From: Sinimarinibacterium sp. NLF-5-8
GTDB taxonomy: Bacteria; Pseudomonadota; Gammaproteobacteria; Nevskiales; Nevskiaceae
Length of the DNA: 64,000 nt
Assembly (NCBI RefSeq): GCF_010092425.1
Contig: NZ_CP048030.1
Location: 930,001-994,000 of the forward strand
Direction: 5' to 3'
Shown: in pieces, positions 34,194-41,704 of the stretch
Numbering within the stretch: position 1 is the first letter of the stretch
Layout of the letters: each line of letters opens with the position of its first letter
Position numbers and translations under genes: made by a program
Notes under the pieces: generated by a model
Told to the model about the DNA's origin: nothing
Databases searched by the model: none
The model's input: only the letters and a program-made list of their open reading frames with translations

Positions 34194-35033
34194 ATGAAGC
34201 TCTGCCTGCCAACGCGCGATCTTGATCTTTGCGAGCCTTGCGTGATGGGTATTTTGAACGCCACGCCTGACTCTTTTTCGGATGGAGGGCAGCATCTGCG
34301 CCTGGAGCATGCCCTGCGTCACGCGCTGACGATGGTCGAGCAGGGCGCGCGCATCATTGATGTGGGGGGGGAATCGACCCGGCCGGGCGCACTGCCGGTC
34401 AGTGAGCAGCAAGAACTGGATCGGGTCATCCCCGTAATCGAAGCCCTGCGCCAGCACAGCGATGTGGTGATTTCCGTCGATACCGTCAAACCAGCGGTGA
34501 TGCGCGCGGCCTGTGCCGCCGGGGCGGAGTTGATCAATGACATCAGTGCGCTCGCCGCACCGGGCGCAATCGAAGCAGTCATGACAACGCACGCCGCCGT
34601 GTGTCTGATGCACATGCAAGGGCAGCCGCGCACGATGCAAACCGCACCCCATTATGAAAATGTGGTGGCCGAGGTTCACCAGTTTTTGTCGGAGCGGGTT
34701 GCCGCGTGCCGTAATGCCGGGGTGGATGACACGCGCATCGTGCTTGATCCGGGCATCGGGTTTGGCAAGACCCTTGCGCACAATCTGACGCTGCTGGGCA
34801 CCCTCGGCGACTGGCGGGTAGGGACATTGCCGGTTCTTGTGGGGGTTTCACGCAAGTCGATGTTTGGGCATTTACTGCAGCGCCCGGTCGAGGCGCGGCT
34901 GCCTGCGAGCCTGACCGCAGCCGCGCTTGCGCTGTGGCAGGGGGCGGCTATAGTGCGCGCCCACGATGTGCGTGAAACCATCGATATGGTGCAAACCGTC
35001 AGTGCGATCCGGAAAGGGAGCAAAAATCAATGA
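34194..35033 (+). CDS. folP: Dihydropteroate synthase
   Basis: 279-residue TIM-barrel enzyme joining pABA and dihydropterin pyrophosphate in folate synthesis; the sulfonamide target. Signatures: MGILNATPDSFSDGG, DVGGESTRPGA and LDPGIGFGKT. The stop overlaps the glmM start (ATGA at 35030-35033), so the two are translationally coupled as in E. coli. Confidence 0.97.
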   Translation: MKLCLPTRDLDLCEPCVMGILNATPDSFSDGGQHLRLEHALRHALTMVEQGARIIDVGGESTRPGALPVSEQQELDRVIPVIEALRQHSDVVISVDTVKPAVMRAACAAGAELINDISALAAPGAIEAVMTTHAAVCLMHMQGQPRTMQTAPHYENVVAEVHQFLSERVAACRNAGVDDTRIVLDPGIGFGKTLAHNLTLLGTLGDWRVGTLPVLVGVSRKSMFGHLLQRPVEARLPASLTAAALALWQGAAIVRAHDVRETIDMVQTVSAIRKGSKNQ

Positions 35034-36370
35034 GTCGCAAATATTTTGGCACCGACGGCATCCGGGGACGCGTCGGGCAAACGCCGATGACGCCCGATTT
35101 TGCATTGAGGCTGGGGTGGGCCGCAGGGCGCGTATTGGCCGCAGATGCCGAACATGCGCGCGTGGTCATCGGCAAGGATACCCGGCGTTCCGGCTACATG
35201 CTGGAGTCGGCGCTGGAAGCGGGTTTTGCCGCCGCAGGCATCGAATCCTATCTATTGGGGCCTTTGCCTACGGCGGGGGTTGCCTATCTGACCCACGCCA
35301 TGCGCGCACAGGCCGGGGTGGTGATTTCGGCTTCGCATAACCCTCACGGCGATAACGGCGTCAAGTTTTTCAATGCCGATGGCGGCAAGCTCAGTGATGC
35401 GGTCGAGTCCGAAATCGAAGCCGCGCTCACTCGGGAGATTCAGTGCGTCTCTGCCGACCGGCTTGGGCGCGCGCGCCGTGTCGATGATGCAGCGGGGCGC
35501 TATATCGAGTTCTGCAAGGGAACGTTTGCCGAGCGAGATCTGCACGGGCTGAAAATCGTTCTGGATTGTGCCAATGGAGCCGCTTATAAAGTCGGCCCTG
35601 CCGTGTTGCGTGAGCTCGGTGCACAGGTCGATGTCATTGGCGATCAGCCAACAGGTCTGAATATCAATCTCGGCTGTGGCTCCACTGATCTGGATGCGCT
35701 GCGCGCGCGCGTAGTCGAACAAGGGGCAGGGCTGGGGATTGCGCTGGATGGCGATGCCGACCGTTGCCTGATGGTCGATGCGGCCGGACGGGTTATAAAC
35801 GGCGATCAGATTTTGTACGCGATTGCCATGATGCGCCAAGCCGAAGGGACGCTCAAAGGCCCGGTCGTGGGGACGCAAATGTCCAATCTCGGCCTGGAGC
35901 ATGCACTGGATGCCGCCGGTATTTCATTCATGCGCGCCAAGGTCGGAGATCGTTATGTCATGGAAATGCTCAAGGCCAACAATGGGGTGCTCGGCGGCGA
36001 AACTTCCGGGCACACCGTTTGCTTGGACAAGACCACCACTGGCGATGGCATCATCACCGCCTTGCAGGTGCTGACGGGGATGATTCGCACCGGACAATCG
36101 CTCGCGGAGCGGGTCGCGGGGATGCGCCTGTACCCGCAAGTGCTCATCAACGTCGCACTCAGTCAGCCTGCAGACGAAGTATTGGCCTCGACCACGGTGC
36201 AAAAGGCCCAGGCACAGACCACCGCAGAGCTGAACGGACGGGGACGGGTTTTGCTCAGGGCCTCCGGCACCGAGCCGCTGATCCGCGTCATGGTCGAAGG
36301 CCAGAATCAGGACCAAACACAACATGCTGCCGAGTTTTTGGCTGAACAAGTCCGGCAAGCGTGCCGCTGA
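35030..36370 (+). CDS. glmM: Phosphoglucosamine mutase
   Basis: 446-residue alpha-phosphohexomutase interconverting glucosamine-6-P and glucosamine-1-P for peptidoglycan and LPS. Phospho-Ser102 in ISASHNPHGDNG, metal loop DGDADRC and the C-terminal phosphate-binding RASGTEPLIRVM are intact. Coupled to folP and 27 bp ahead of tpiA. Confidence 0.97.
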   Translation: MSRKYFGTDGIRGRVGQTPMTPDFALRLGWAAGRVLAADAEHARVVIGKDTRRSGYMLESALEAGFAAAGIESYLLGPLPTAGVAYLTHAMRAQAGVVISASHNPHGDNGVKFFNADGGKLSDAVESEIEAALTREIQCVSADRLGRARRVDDAAGRYIEFCKGTFAERDLHGLKIVLDCANGAAYKVGPAVLRELGAQVDVIGDQPTGLNINLGCGSTDLDALRARVVEQGAGLGIALDGDADRCLMVDAAGRVINGDQILYAIAMMRQAEGTLKGPVVGTQMSNLGLEHALDAAGISFMRAKVGDRYVMEMLKANNGVLGGETSGHTVCLDKTTTGDGIITALQVLTGMIRTGQSLAERVAGMRLYPQVLINVALSQPADEVLASTTVQKAQAQTTAELNGRGRVLLRASGTEPLIRVMVEGQNQDQTQHAAEFLAEQVRQACR

Positions 36371-36397
36371 AGGACTCAACTGTTAGGAGAAATGGCA

Positions 36398-37168
36398 ATG
36401 AATAGACGCGCAATGGTTGCGGGTAACTGGAAAATGAACGGGGCGCGTGATTTCAACACAAGCCTGGTTCACGATATTTTGTTTGACGCGCGCGGGTTTA
36501 CCGATATCGACATCGTCATCTGTCCGCCTGCGCCTTATCTGGACAGTGTCGGCCGGCAGCTGGAGGGCAGTTCGCTACAGCTTGGCGCGCAAAACCTTTG
36601 CGAACAGGAAAAGCAAGGCGCGTTTACCGGAGAAATCGACGGCAGCATGCTGCGTGATGTCGGTTGCGCCTACAGCATCGTCGGGCACTCCGAACGGCGC
36701 GCGCTGTACGGCGAAACCGACGTGCGCGTCATGGAAAAATTCCGCACAGGCCAAGTTCACGGATTGACCCCGATCCTGTGCATTGGCGAAACACTGGATG
36801 AACGTGAGTCCGGGCAGACCGAAGCGGTGCTGGCACGCCAGCTCGGCGCCGTTCTGGATGCCTGCGGCATCGCCGCATTCAAGCAGGCTGTCATTGCCTA
36901 TGAACCGGTATGGGCCATCGGCACCGGGCGAACCGCAACGCCGGATCAGGCGCAGCAAACCCACGCCTTCATTCGCGCACAGCTTGCCGCCGCCGATGCT
37001 AAAATAGCGGGCTCAACGCGCATTTTGTATGGCGGCAGCGTCAAGGCCGACAATGCAGAGGCGTTGTTCAAATGTCCTGATGTTGATGGCGGCCTGATTG
37101 GTGGGGCAGCTCTCAAAGCGGGTGAATTCGTAGCGATTTGTGCCGCAGCACAAGCGCGTAACAAGTGA
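36398..37168 (+). CDS. tpiA: Triosephosphate isomerase
   Basis: 256-residue glycolytic isomerase. Catalytic residues appear in AGNWKMNG (Lys), IVGHSERR (His) and AYEPVWAIGTG (Glu). I chose the ATG at 36398 because AGGAG lies 8 bases upstream; the ATG at 36392 is only 2 bases from that site. It precedes secG closely, a conserved gene order. Confidence 0.96.
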   Translation: MNRRAMVAGNWKMNGARDFNTSLVHDILFDARGFTDIDIVICPPAPYLDSVGRQLEGSSLQLGAQNLCEQEKQGAFTGEIDGSMLRDVGCAYSIVGHSERRALYGETDVRVMEKFRTGQVHGLTPILCIGETLDERESGQTEAVLARQLGAVLDACGIAAFKQAVIAYEPVWAIGTGRTATPDQAQQTHAFIRAQLAAADAKIAGSTRILYGGSVKADNAEALFKCPDVDGGLIGGAALKAGEFVAICAAAQARNK

Positions 37169-37175
37169 GCAATTT

Positions 37176-37580
37176 ATGCATACCGCACTGGTCATCATCC
37201 AGCTTTTGATTTCCATCGCCTTGCTTGGCCTGATTCTGCTGCAGCACGGCAAAGGCGCCGATGCAGGCGCCGCATTTGGCAGCGGTGCCTCTGGAACCGT
37301 TTTTGGCGCGCGCGGCTCGGCCAACTTCATGTCGCGTGCAACCGCGTGGCTGGCGGGTGGCTTTTTCATCACCAGCCTGGCGCTGGCCTACCTTGTTCAC
37401 GGCGAAAAACAATCCACCTCCGTGGTCGATCGTCTGGCATCGCCAGCTGTCGAGCAGGTTGAGTCCACACCCTCGGCGGCACTGGGGCCTGATGATGCGC
37501 CTCACTCATCTCAAGCCATTCCTGCGCCGTCTGAAGCCGGCAACAATCAGGATTCTGCAGAACCTGTGATTCCCGAATAA
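37176..37580 (+). CDS. secG: Protein-export membrane protein SecG
   Basis: 134-residue SecYEG translocon subunit. Two membrane helices (about 2-20 and 55-75) flank the conserved cytosolic loop GKGADAGAAFG-SGASGTVFG. The tail after residue 85 is long, acidic and proline-rich, as in many proteobacterial SecG proteins. It lies between tpiA and tRNA-Leu, the typical gammaproteobacterial position. Confidence 0.95.
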   Translation: MHTALVIIQLLISIALLGLILLQHGKGADAGAAFGSGASGTVFGARGSANFMSRATAWLAGGFFITSLALAYLVHGEKQSTSVVDRLASPAVEQVESTPSAALGPDDAPHSSQAIPAPSEAGNNQDSAEPVIPE

Positions 37581-37599
37581 ATAAAACATCACGGAAATG

Positions 37600-37628
37600 C
37601 AGACAAACGCCGATACAAACGTTAGAAT
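37600..37628 (+). promoter_or_regulatory. Promoter of tRNA-Leu
   Basis: CAGACA, 17-bp spacer, TAGAAT, then a GCGCGCCC discriminator. A GC-rich discriminator is typical of stable-RNA promoters under stringent control. Confidence 0.65.
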
Positions 37629-37642
37629 GCGCGCCCTTTGAT

Positions 37643-37727
37643 GCCCACGTGGTGGAATTGGTAGACACGCTACCTTGAGGTGGTAGTGGCGAGAGTCGTG
37701 GGAGTTCGAGTCTCTCCGTGGGCACCA
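37643..37727 (+). tRNA. tRNA-Leu(GAG)
   Basis: 85-nt class II tRNA with the CCA end encoded. The acceptor stem pairs GCCCACG with CGTGGGC; the anticodon arm is CTACC-TTGAGGT-GGTAG with anticodon GAG at 37677-37679; a short variable arm and the T-loop GTTCGAGTC are present. Confidence 0.97.
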
Positions 37728-37754
37728 CTTGTTACAGCAGATTGCTGCAAAATC

Positions 37755-37779
37755 AGCCCCGCACTGCGGGGCTTTTTTG
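37755..37779 (+). terminator. Intrinsic terminator after tRNA-Leu
   Basis: AGCCCCGC and GCGGGGCT form an 8-bp stem with a 3-base loop followed by TTTTTT, 28 bases after the tRNA 3' end. In many gammaproteobacteria rimP-nusA-infB follow here; they do not in this window. Confidence 0.9.
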
Positions 37780-37824
37780 TACGCATCGCAAATCATCTGT
37801 TTGCTTTTCAGTGGAAGCTTTTCA

Positions 37825-38385
37825 ATGCCGATTCAACGATTGCTCAAATGGATGCTGGCCGCTGCACTGATTGTGGCAGCGGGATTTGTCACCATCGGCC
37901 TGTTTTTACCCGATCGCTTGCAGGTTCAGCACCAGATACAGATCAAGGCACCACCCGCGCGCGTATTTGAACAACTCGCAGGCTTGACTGATTTTGACCA
38001 ATGGTCACCCTGGGGGCAGATGGACCCTGCCATGCACTACCAGCGCAGTGGCCCAGAGCAGGGCGTCGGTGCGCGCATTCAGTGGCGCAGCAGTAACCCT
38101 TCGATCGGGAGCGGCTCACAACAGATCGAAGCCTTGGAAGCCCCTCGATGGCTGCGAATGCAAATGAGTTTTGAAGGGCGCAAAAGTCAGATCCAGACCT
38201 TGTATACGCTGACGCCCGAAGCCGAAGCAACCCGCTTGATCTGGGAAGACCAGGTCGATTTCAAAGGTGATTTTATCGGGCGTTACTTTGGATTGGTGCT
38301 GCGGGGTGCATTGGGCAATCTGCAGGAGCGCGGCTTGGCCCAGCTCAAAAACGTGCTGGAGGGCGCGGATTTGGGTGACAATTGA
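37825..38385 (+). CDS. Membrane-anchored SRPBCC-fold protein
   Basis: 186-residue protein with one N-terminal helix (LLKWMLAAALIVAAGFVTIG) and a START/SRPBCC-like domain (about 30-180), shown by IKAPPARVFEQLAGLTDFDQW and a closing amphipathic helix near LKNVLEG. Such domains bind hydrophobic ligands; the ligand is unknown. It precedes the adenylate cyclase by 71 bp on the same strand. Confidence 0.75.
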   Translation: MPIQRLLKWMLAAALIVAAGFVTIGLFLPDRLQVQHQIQIKAPPARVFEQLAGLTDFDQWSPWGQMDPAMHYQRSGPEQGVGARIQWRSSNPSIGSGSQQIEALEAPRWLRMQMSFEGRKSQIQTLYTLTPEAEATRLIWEDQVDFKGDFIGRYFGLVLRGALGNLQERGLAQLKNVLEGADLGDN

Positions 38386-38456
38386 CAAAATTCCCCGCGC
38401 ATGTGGTTTAACCGCTAGGCTAATGGTCACAACACACATTTTTATCGGGAGGAGTT

Positions 38457-39764
38457 ATGGGACTGTTAGGGTTATTGACGACGCCGGCGCGCCGTCTGGA
38501 CTTTCCTGTTGAACTCGATGCTGCCTTCACCCAGGAATATGCAGCCGATTCGCTCAAGTCCCTGCGCTGGGCAATCTGGGTCGGGATTTTGCTTTTTGCC
38601 GGCTTTGGTCCGCTGGCGCCATGGATCGTGCCCGAAATCAAGGTCGAAGCGTGGATTCTGCAATATGCAGTGATTTGCCCGGTACTGCTGATCGCCTGGG
38701 CACTGACATTCACCCCATTCGTTCTTGATCACATCCATCAACTGTTTGCGCCGCTGGTATCCCTCGGCATTCTGATCGCCGGAGGCGGCATCATCGTGCT
38801 CACCGCCATGCTCGCGCCCGGCAATGCGGCAGGGCTGTCATATTCCGGGGTTCTGGTGCTGGTCGTGATTTTCTCCTACAGCGCCGTGCGGATGCCCTTT
38901 GCCTGGGCCTGGAGCATCAACTGGATATTGTTTCCCGCCTATCTGATGGCCGCCATTTACGGCAGCAATGCGTTGGAGCACAACACGACACGCATCGTTT
39001 TATTCAGCAACACAGCCATCCTGATCGGCGCCAACCTGATCGGCATGTTTGCCTGCTATACGCTGGAGTTTTATGCCCGGCTCGATTTTTTGCAGAAACG
39101 CTCCATTCGCAAAGAAAAAGACACTTCCGAGAAGCTGCTTCTCAATATCTTGCCCCGTGAGGTTGCGGACACCCTGAAAACACGCGGCAATCCGATTGCA
39201 CAGGACTTTCCTGAAGCCACGCTGCTGTTTTCTGACATCTGTGATTTCACTCCCTTGTCATCCACGCTCTCGCCCCTTGAATTACTCAAGCTGCTCAACG
39301 AAGTGTTTTCTGCATTTGATGAGATCGTCGATCGCAACGGCGGCGAAAAAATCAAAACCATCGGTGATTGCTACATGGTGACCGTCGGCGTTCCGACACC
39401 GGTCGCCGGGCATGCTCGTATTGCCGCCCGTATTGCCATGGAAATGCAGGAATACCTGACACAGCGTGCCGCCGAACACCAGGACGGCGAGTTTGTGCTG
39501 AAGATGCGCAGCGGCATGCACAGTGGTCCCGTCGTGGCCGGGGTCATCGGGCACAGCAAGTTCATCTACGACCTGTGGGGCGATACCGTCAACACCGCCA
39601 GCCGTATGGAATCGCACAGCGAACCTGGAAAAATCCAGATCACGCGCGAAACCTACGAACGGATCAAGGATGAGTTTGAATGCGAATCGCGCGGCACCAT
39701 CCATGTCAAAGGCAAAGGTGACATGGAAGCGTGGTACATCAAAAACTGGCGCAAGCGCGGATAA
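38457..39764 (+). CDS. Membrane-bound class III adenylate cyclase
   Basis: 435-residue cyclase. Six predicted membrane helices fill residues 35-205, followed by a linker helix (210-240) and a class III catalytic domain (about 250-430). Metal ligands are Asp260 (LFSDICDFT) and Asp304 (TIGDCYM). Adenine specificity is supported by Lys in GEKIKTIGD and Asp372 in YDLWGDTVN; transition-state residues are Asn379 and Arg383. Start 38457 has GGAGGAG. All catalytic residues are present, so it should form an active cAMP-producing homodimer. Confidence 0.9.
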   Translation: MGLLGLLTTPARRLDFPVELDAAFTQEYAADSLKSLRWAIWVGILLFAGFGPLAPWIVPEIKVEAWILQYAVICPVLLIAWALTFTPFVLDHIHQLFAPLVSLGILIAGGGIIVLTAMLAPGNAAGLSYSGVLVLVVIFSYSAVRMPFAWAWSINWILFPAYLMAAIYGSNALEHNTTRIVLFSNTAILIGANLIGMFACYTLEFYARLDFLQKRSIRKEKDTSEKLLLNILPREVADTLKTRGNPIAQDFPEATLLFSDICDFTPLSSTLSPLELLKLLNEVFSAFDEIVDRNGGEKIKTIGDCYMVTVGVPTPVAGHARIAARIAMEMQEYLTQRAAEHQDGEFVLKMRSGMHSGPVVAGVIGHSKFIYDLWGDTVNTASRMESHSEPGKIQITRETYERIKDEFECESRGTIHVKGKGDMEAWYIKNWRKRG

Positions 39765-40030
39765 AAAGTTTTGGCGCTGAGTCTTGTTAATTTTAAGCCG
39801 CGCCGGTCACACAGCACGATGCACCGCCGTAGCCGCAAGCATTTCATGAATTGGCAATAATGTATATTATGTAAAGTCTGATGCATGTGTAGACGCCCCC
39901 AAACCCCGCGCCGTCAACGCCCTCAACATGCCCCTTCAGATCGACACCGGAGCTATAGATTTTTGTACCGCCGCCGTTATACCCACCTAGGGATATCAGA
40001 ACAATTTTTGAATGTTGCAGGCAAAAATGA

Positions 40031-40171
40031 TTACCTTTGATTTTTCCGCCTAAATCCAAGAAACTGCATCGCCTCGCGTGCGTTGCTGAACACCTTTCCG
40101 CCGCCGCGTTTTTCGTCGGCGTAGGCTTGCTTGACCACGCGCGCAACGGCATCAGGATCAGGCGCGGCCAC
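40031..40171 (-). CDS. Tiny ORF in island (46 aa), unknown
   Basis: Frame with GTG start VAAPDPDAVARVVKQ and a basic C-terminus ending in RRKNQR. It overlaps the preceding 52-codon frame by 14 bases, which suggests translational coupling. Residue composition is protein-like with a predicted helix (AREAMQFLGF). No family recognised. It could instead be the frameshifted end of the upstream gene. Confidence 0.4.
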   Translation of the reverse strand: MAAPDPDAVARVVKQAYADEKRGGGKVFSNAREAMQFLGFRRKNQR

Positions 40172-40316
40172 CGCGCGCGCGGTGCGGTGCAGGGTTGTCC
40201 TGCACCGTCAGCGGTTCAAGAATCGCGGCCACCGCCGCGCGCGTGGTGGCCGCGCCGGTGTGCTCACGCAGGCGTTTGGCATCGGCGTCTGTCAGGTTGA
40301 TGGTGATGCTTGGCAT
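40158..40316 (-). CDS. Small ORF in island (52 aa), possible DNA-binding protein
   Basis: Frame starting MPSITINLTDADAKRLREH. An N-terminal beta strand followed by helices (KRLREHTG, RAAVAAIL) recalls ribbon-helix-helix proteins, but this is a resemblance only. It overlaps the end of the 184-aa ORF upstream by 53 bases and the next small ORF by 14, so the set looks coupled. Confidence 0.45.
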   Translation of the reverse strand: MPSITINLTDADAKRLREHTGAATTRAAVAAILEPLTVQDNPAPHRARGGRA

Positions 40317-40818
40317 TGGCGTTCCCCAGCGCGGCAGTAATCACGCTGGTGGTCATGTTTTGCTGCGCCTGCAACTGTGTGAGCAGCAGTTGCGGCAGGT
40401 TGATGCCGTCATCGCGCGGCGCGGTTGCGACGTTCGCCACGTCGCGCGGCGTGGGTTCTGCGGCAATCGGCACCAGTGAGTTTTTGACGATGCGCCCACC
40501 CTGCCGCACCTGAAATCGGTATTGACCCGAGCCGTAGTCGCGCTGCAAGCGCCGCATCAGGCTATCCGGCTGCGTTTCTGCGCTCACGGTGAACAGGAAT
40601 TCCGCCGCACCGGTTTCCGGCTGCCGGTACACCGTCACCGAGTCCTGATTCTCGACGCCGCCGAGCGTCAGCCACGCGCCAACCGCGCCGGTGTCCGGCA
40701 GCTCATCCGCAAGCGTTGCGGTAGCGCCGCCGTTGTCTGCCGGTAGATCAACGGTAGCGGCCACGCTGGCGGCCACAGCAGGCGCGCCGCGTGGGCGTTG
40801 GGGGGTTTTGTCACTCAT
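40264..40818 (-). CDS. Island ORF (184 aa), unknown
   Basis: Starts MSDKTPQRPRGAP (an ATG 9 bases upstream is possible). A low-complexity Ala/Pro-rich N-terminus leads to a domain with DSLMRRLQRDYGSGQYRFQV and RQGGRIVKNSLVPI, then a Gln-rich helix LPQLLLTQLQAQQN. The last 18 codons overlap the next ORF and look less protein-like. No family recognised; the DYGSGQYRFQV type of segment is seen in some phage and plasmid proteins, from memory only. Confidence 0.5.
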   Translation of the reverse strand: MSDKTPQRPRGAPAVAASVAATVDLPADNGGATATLADELPDTGAVGAWLTLGGVENQDSVTVYRQPETGAAEFLFTVSAETQPDSLMRRLQRDYGSGQYRFQVRQGGRIVKNSLVPIAAEPTPRDVANVATAPRDDGINLPQLLLTQLQAQQNMTTSVITAALGNANAKHHHQPDRRRCQTPA

Positions 40819-40852
40819 GGGTTTCATGTTTTGTCATCCAAATAGGGCGGTT

Positions 40853-41410
40853 TTATGCCCGCCGTCGCTCAAAAAAAGACCGGCGCGACGTGTCGCCGCC
40901 CGGATCGCCTGCCCTGCCGTCGGGCAGGGGGGTACAGTTATTGACACGAGTCCAAGGGGAGGCAAAACCACCCTCAGCCCCCAAATTTGCGCCCAAATCT
41001 GAACGGCGTTCACTTTTGGGCTGGATCGTCCAGATGTGCTCACGGCTCACCACGCGCGCCACGTCGCCCACGGCCACACGCCGCAGCACCCGGCCATCAC
41101 GCGCCACCGGCGCATAGACCGATGCGCGAACACCGCGCGCCACCGCGCCCGCCACGTCGCCATAGCGCCCGATCACGCCATCCCGCGCGCGCCACATGCT
41201 CATGCGCATCTGGATGCGCGGCACCGCAGGGCCACCGAGCGCGCGCACATGGCGGTCATAGTCCGGCACCCTCACCGTTTCCAGTTCGCCACTGGCGTTG
41301 ATGCGCTCCACCGGCAGGCCATCCGCCGCCTTGCGCGCGGATTCCATTGCCGCCCATCGCCGCACGCTCAGTTGCTGGCCGTTGAACACTTCAGGGATCG
41401 GATCAGCCAT
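40853..41410 (-). CDS. Island ORF (185 aa), unknown
   Basis: Frame from MADPIPEVFNGQQLSVRRW; it is open further upstream to an ATG at 41590, but the added 60 residues look less ordered. It contains an Arg-rich middle (PRIQMRMSMWRARDG) and ends in a basic tail. The part up to HIWTIQP looks like a folded domain; the remainder may be junction sequence. No family recognised. Confidence 0.4.
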   Translation of the reverse strand: MADPIPEVFNGQQLSVRRWAAMESARKAADGLPVERINASGELETVRVPDYDRHVRALGGPAVPRIQMRMSMWRARDGVIGRYGDVAGAVARGVRASVYAPVARDGRVLRRVAVGDVARVVSREHIWTIQPKSERRSDLGANLGAEGGFASPWTRVNNCTPLPDGRAGDPGGDTSRRSFFERRRA

Positions 41411-41704
41411 GCGCCGACACTCGCGCCAGATGCCAATGAGCGGCAGGCCGAAAAACTGGAACTGACGGAGGCGATGCACTGACGACCAGCGCCGCGCGCG
41501 CTGCGCAGCATCAAACGGCGCACCGGCGTCGGACTGTTCACCGTCTGCGTCCCGCGAGATCGCACGATCCAGCCCCGCACCTGTCGTCATCTTGCTGACG
41601 TACTTGGCCTATCCCGGACCGGCATCCGGCGGTCATCGTCGCTAAAAGATGGCCTGCCTTCATGCGATAATCGCGTTTCTTTTGTTCAAGGCTGATTTTT
41701 CACC

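Larger units (their letters stand above)
39765..41704. other. Unrecognised island between adenylate cyclase and metG
   Basis: A 1.9-kb stretch without any family I recognise. The left 270 bases are relatively AT-rich and contain a short near-palindrome (ATAAT-GTAT-ATTAT near 39858) and no convincing gene. The rest holds four closely packed or overlapping minus-strand frames, opposite to both flanking genes. No transposase, integrase or clear terminal repeat is seen. A remnant of a phage or other element is the simplest reading; it is not shown. Confidence 0.5.

Noticed and set aside
39850-39990. Plus-strand open frame of 46 codons in the AT-richer part of the island (contains NMPLQIDTGAIDFC)
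   Set aside because: It looks protein-like but has no start codon or ribosome binding site and no family match; it could be a gene fragment, which I cannot show.
39844-40152. Minus-strand open frame of 102 codons at the left end of the island
   Set aside because: It competes with the 46-codon GTG frame, has no ribosome binding site, and its sequence shows no domain-like pattern.
41411-41590. N-terminal extension of the 185-aa island ORF to an ATG at 41590
   Set aside because: The frame is open, but the added residues look disordered and no ribosome binding site supports the upstream start; kept only as an alternative.
41643-41671. Possible metG promoter with GATAAT at 41666
   Set aside because: The -10 is fair, but no acceptable -35 lies at 16-18 bp, so it is not listed as a feature.
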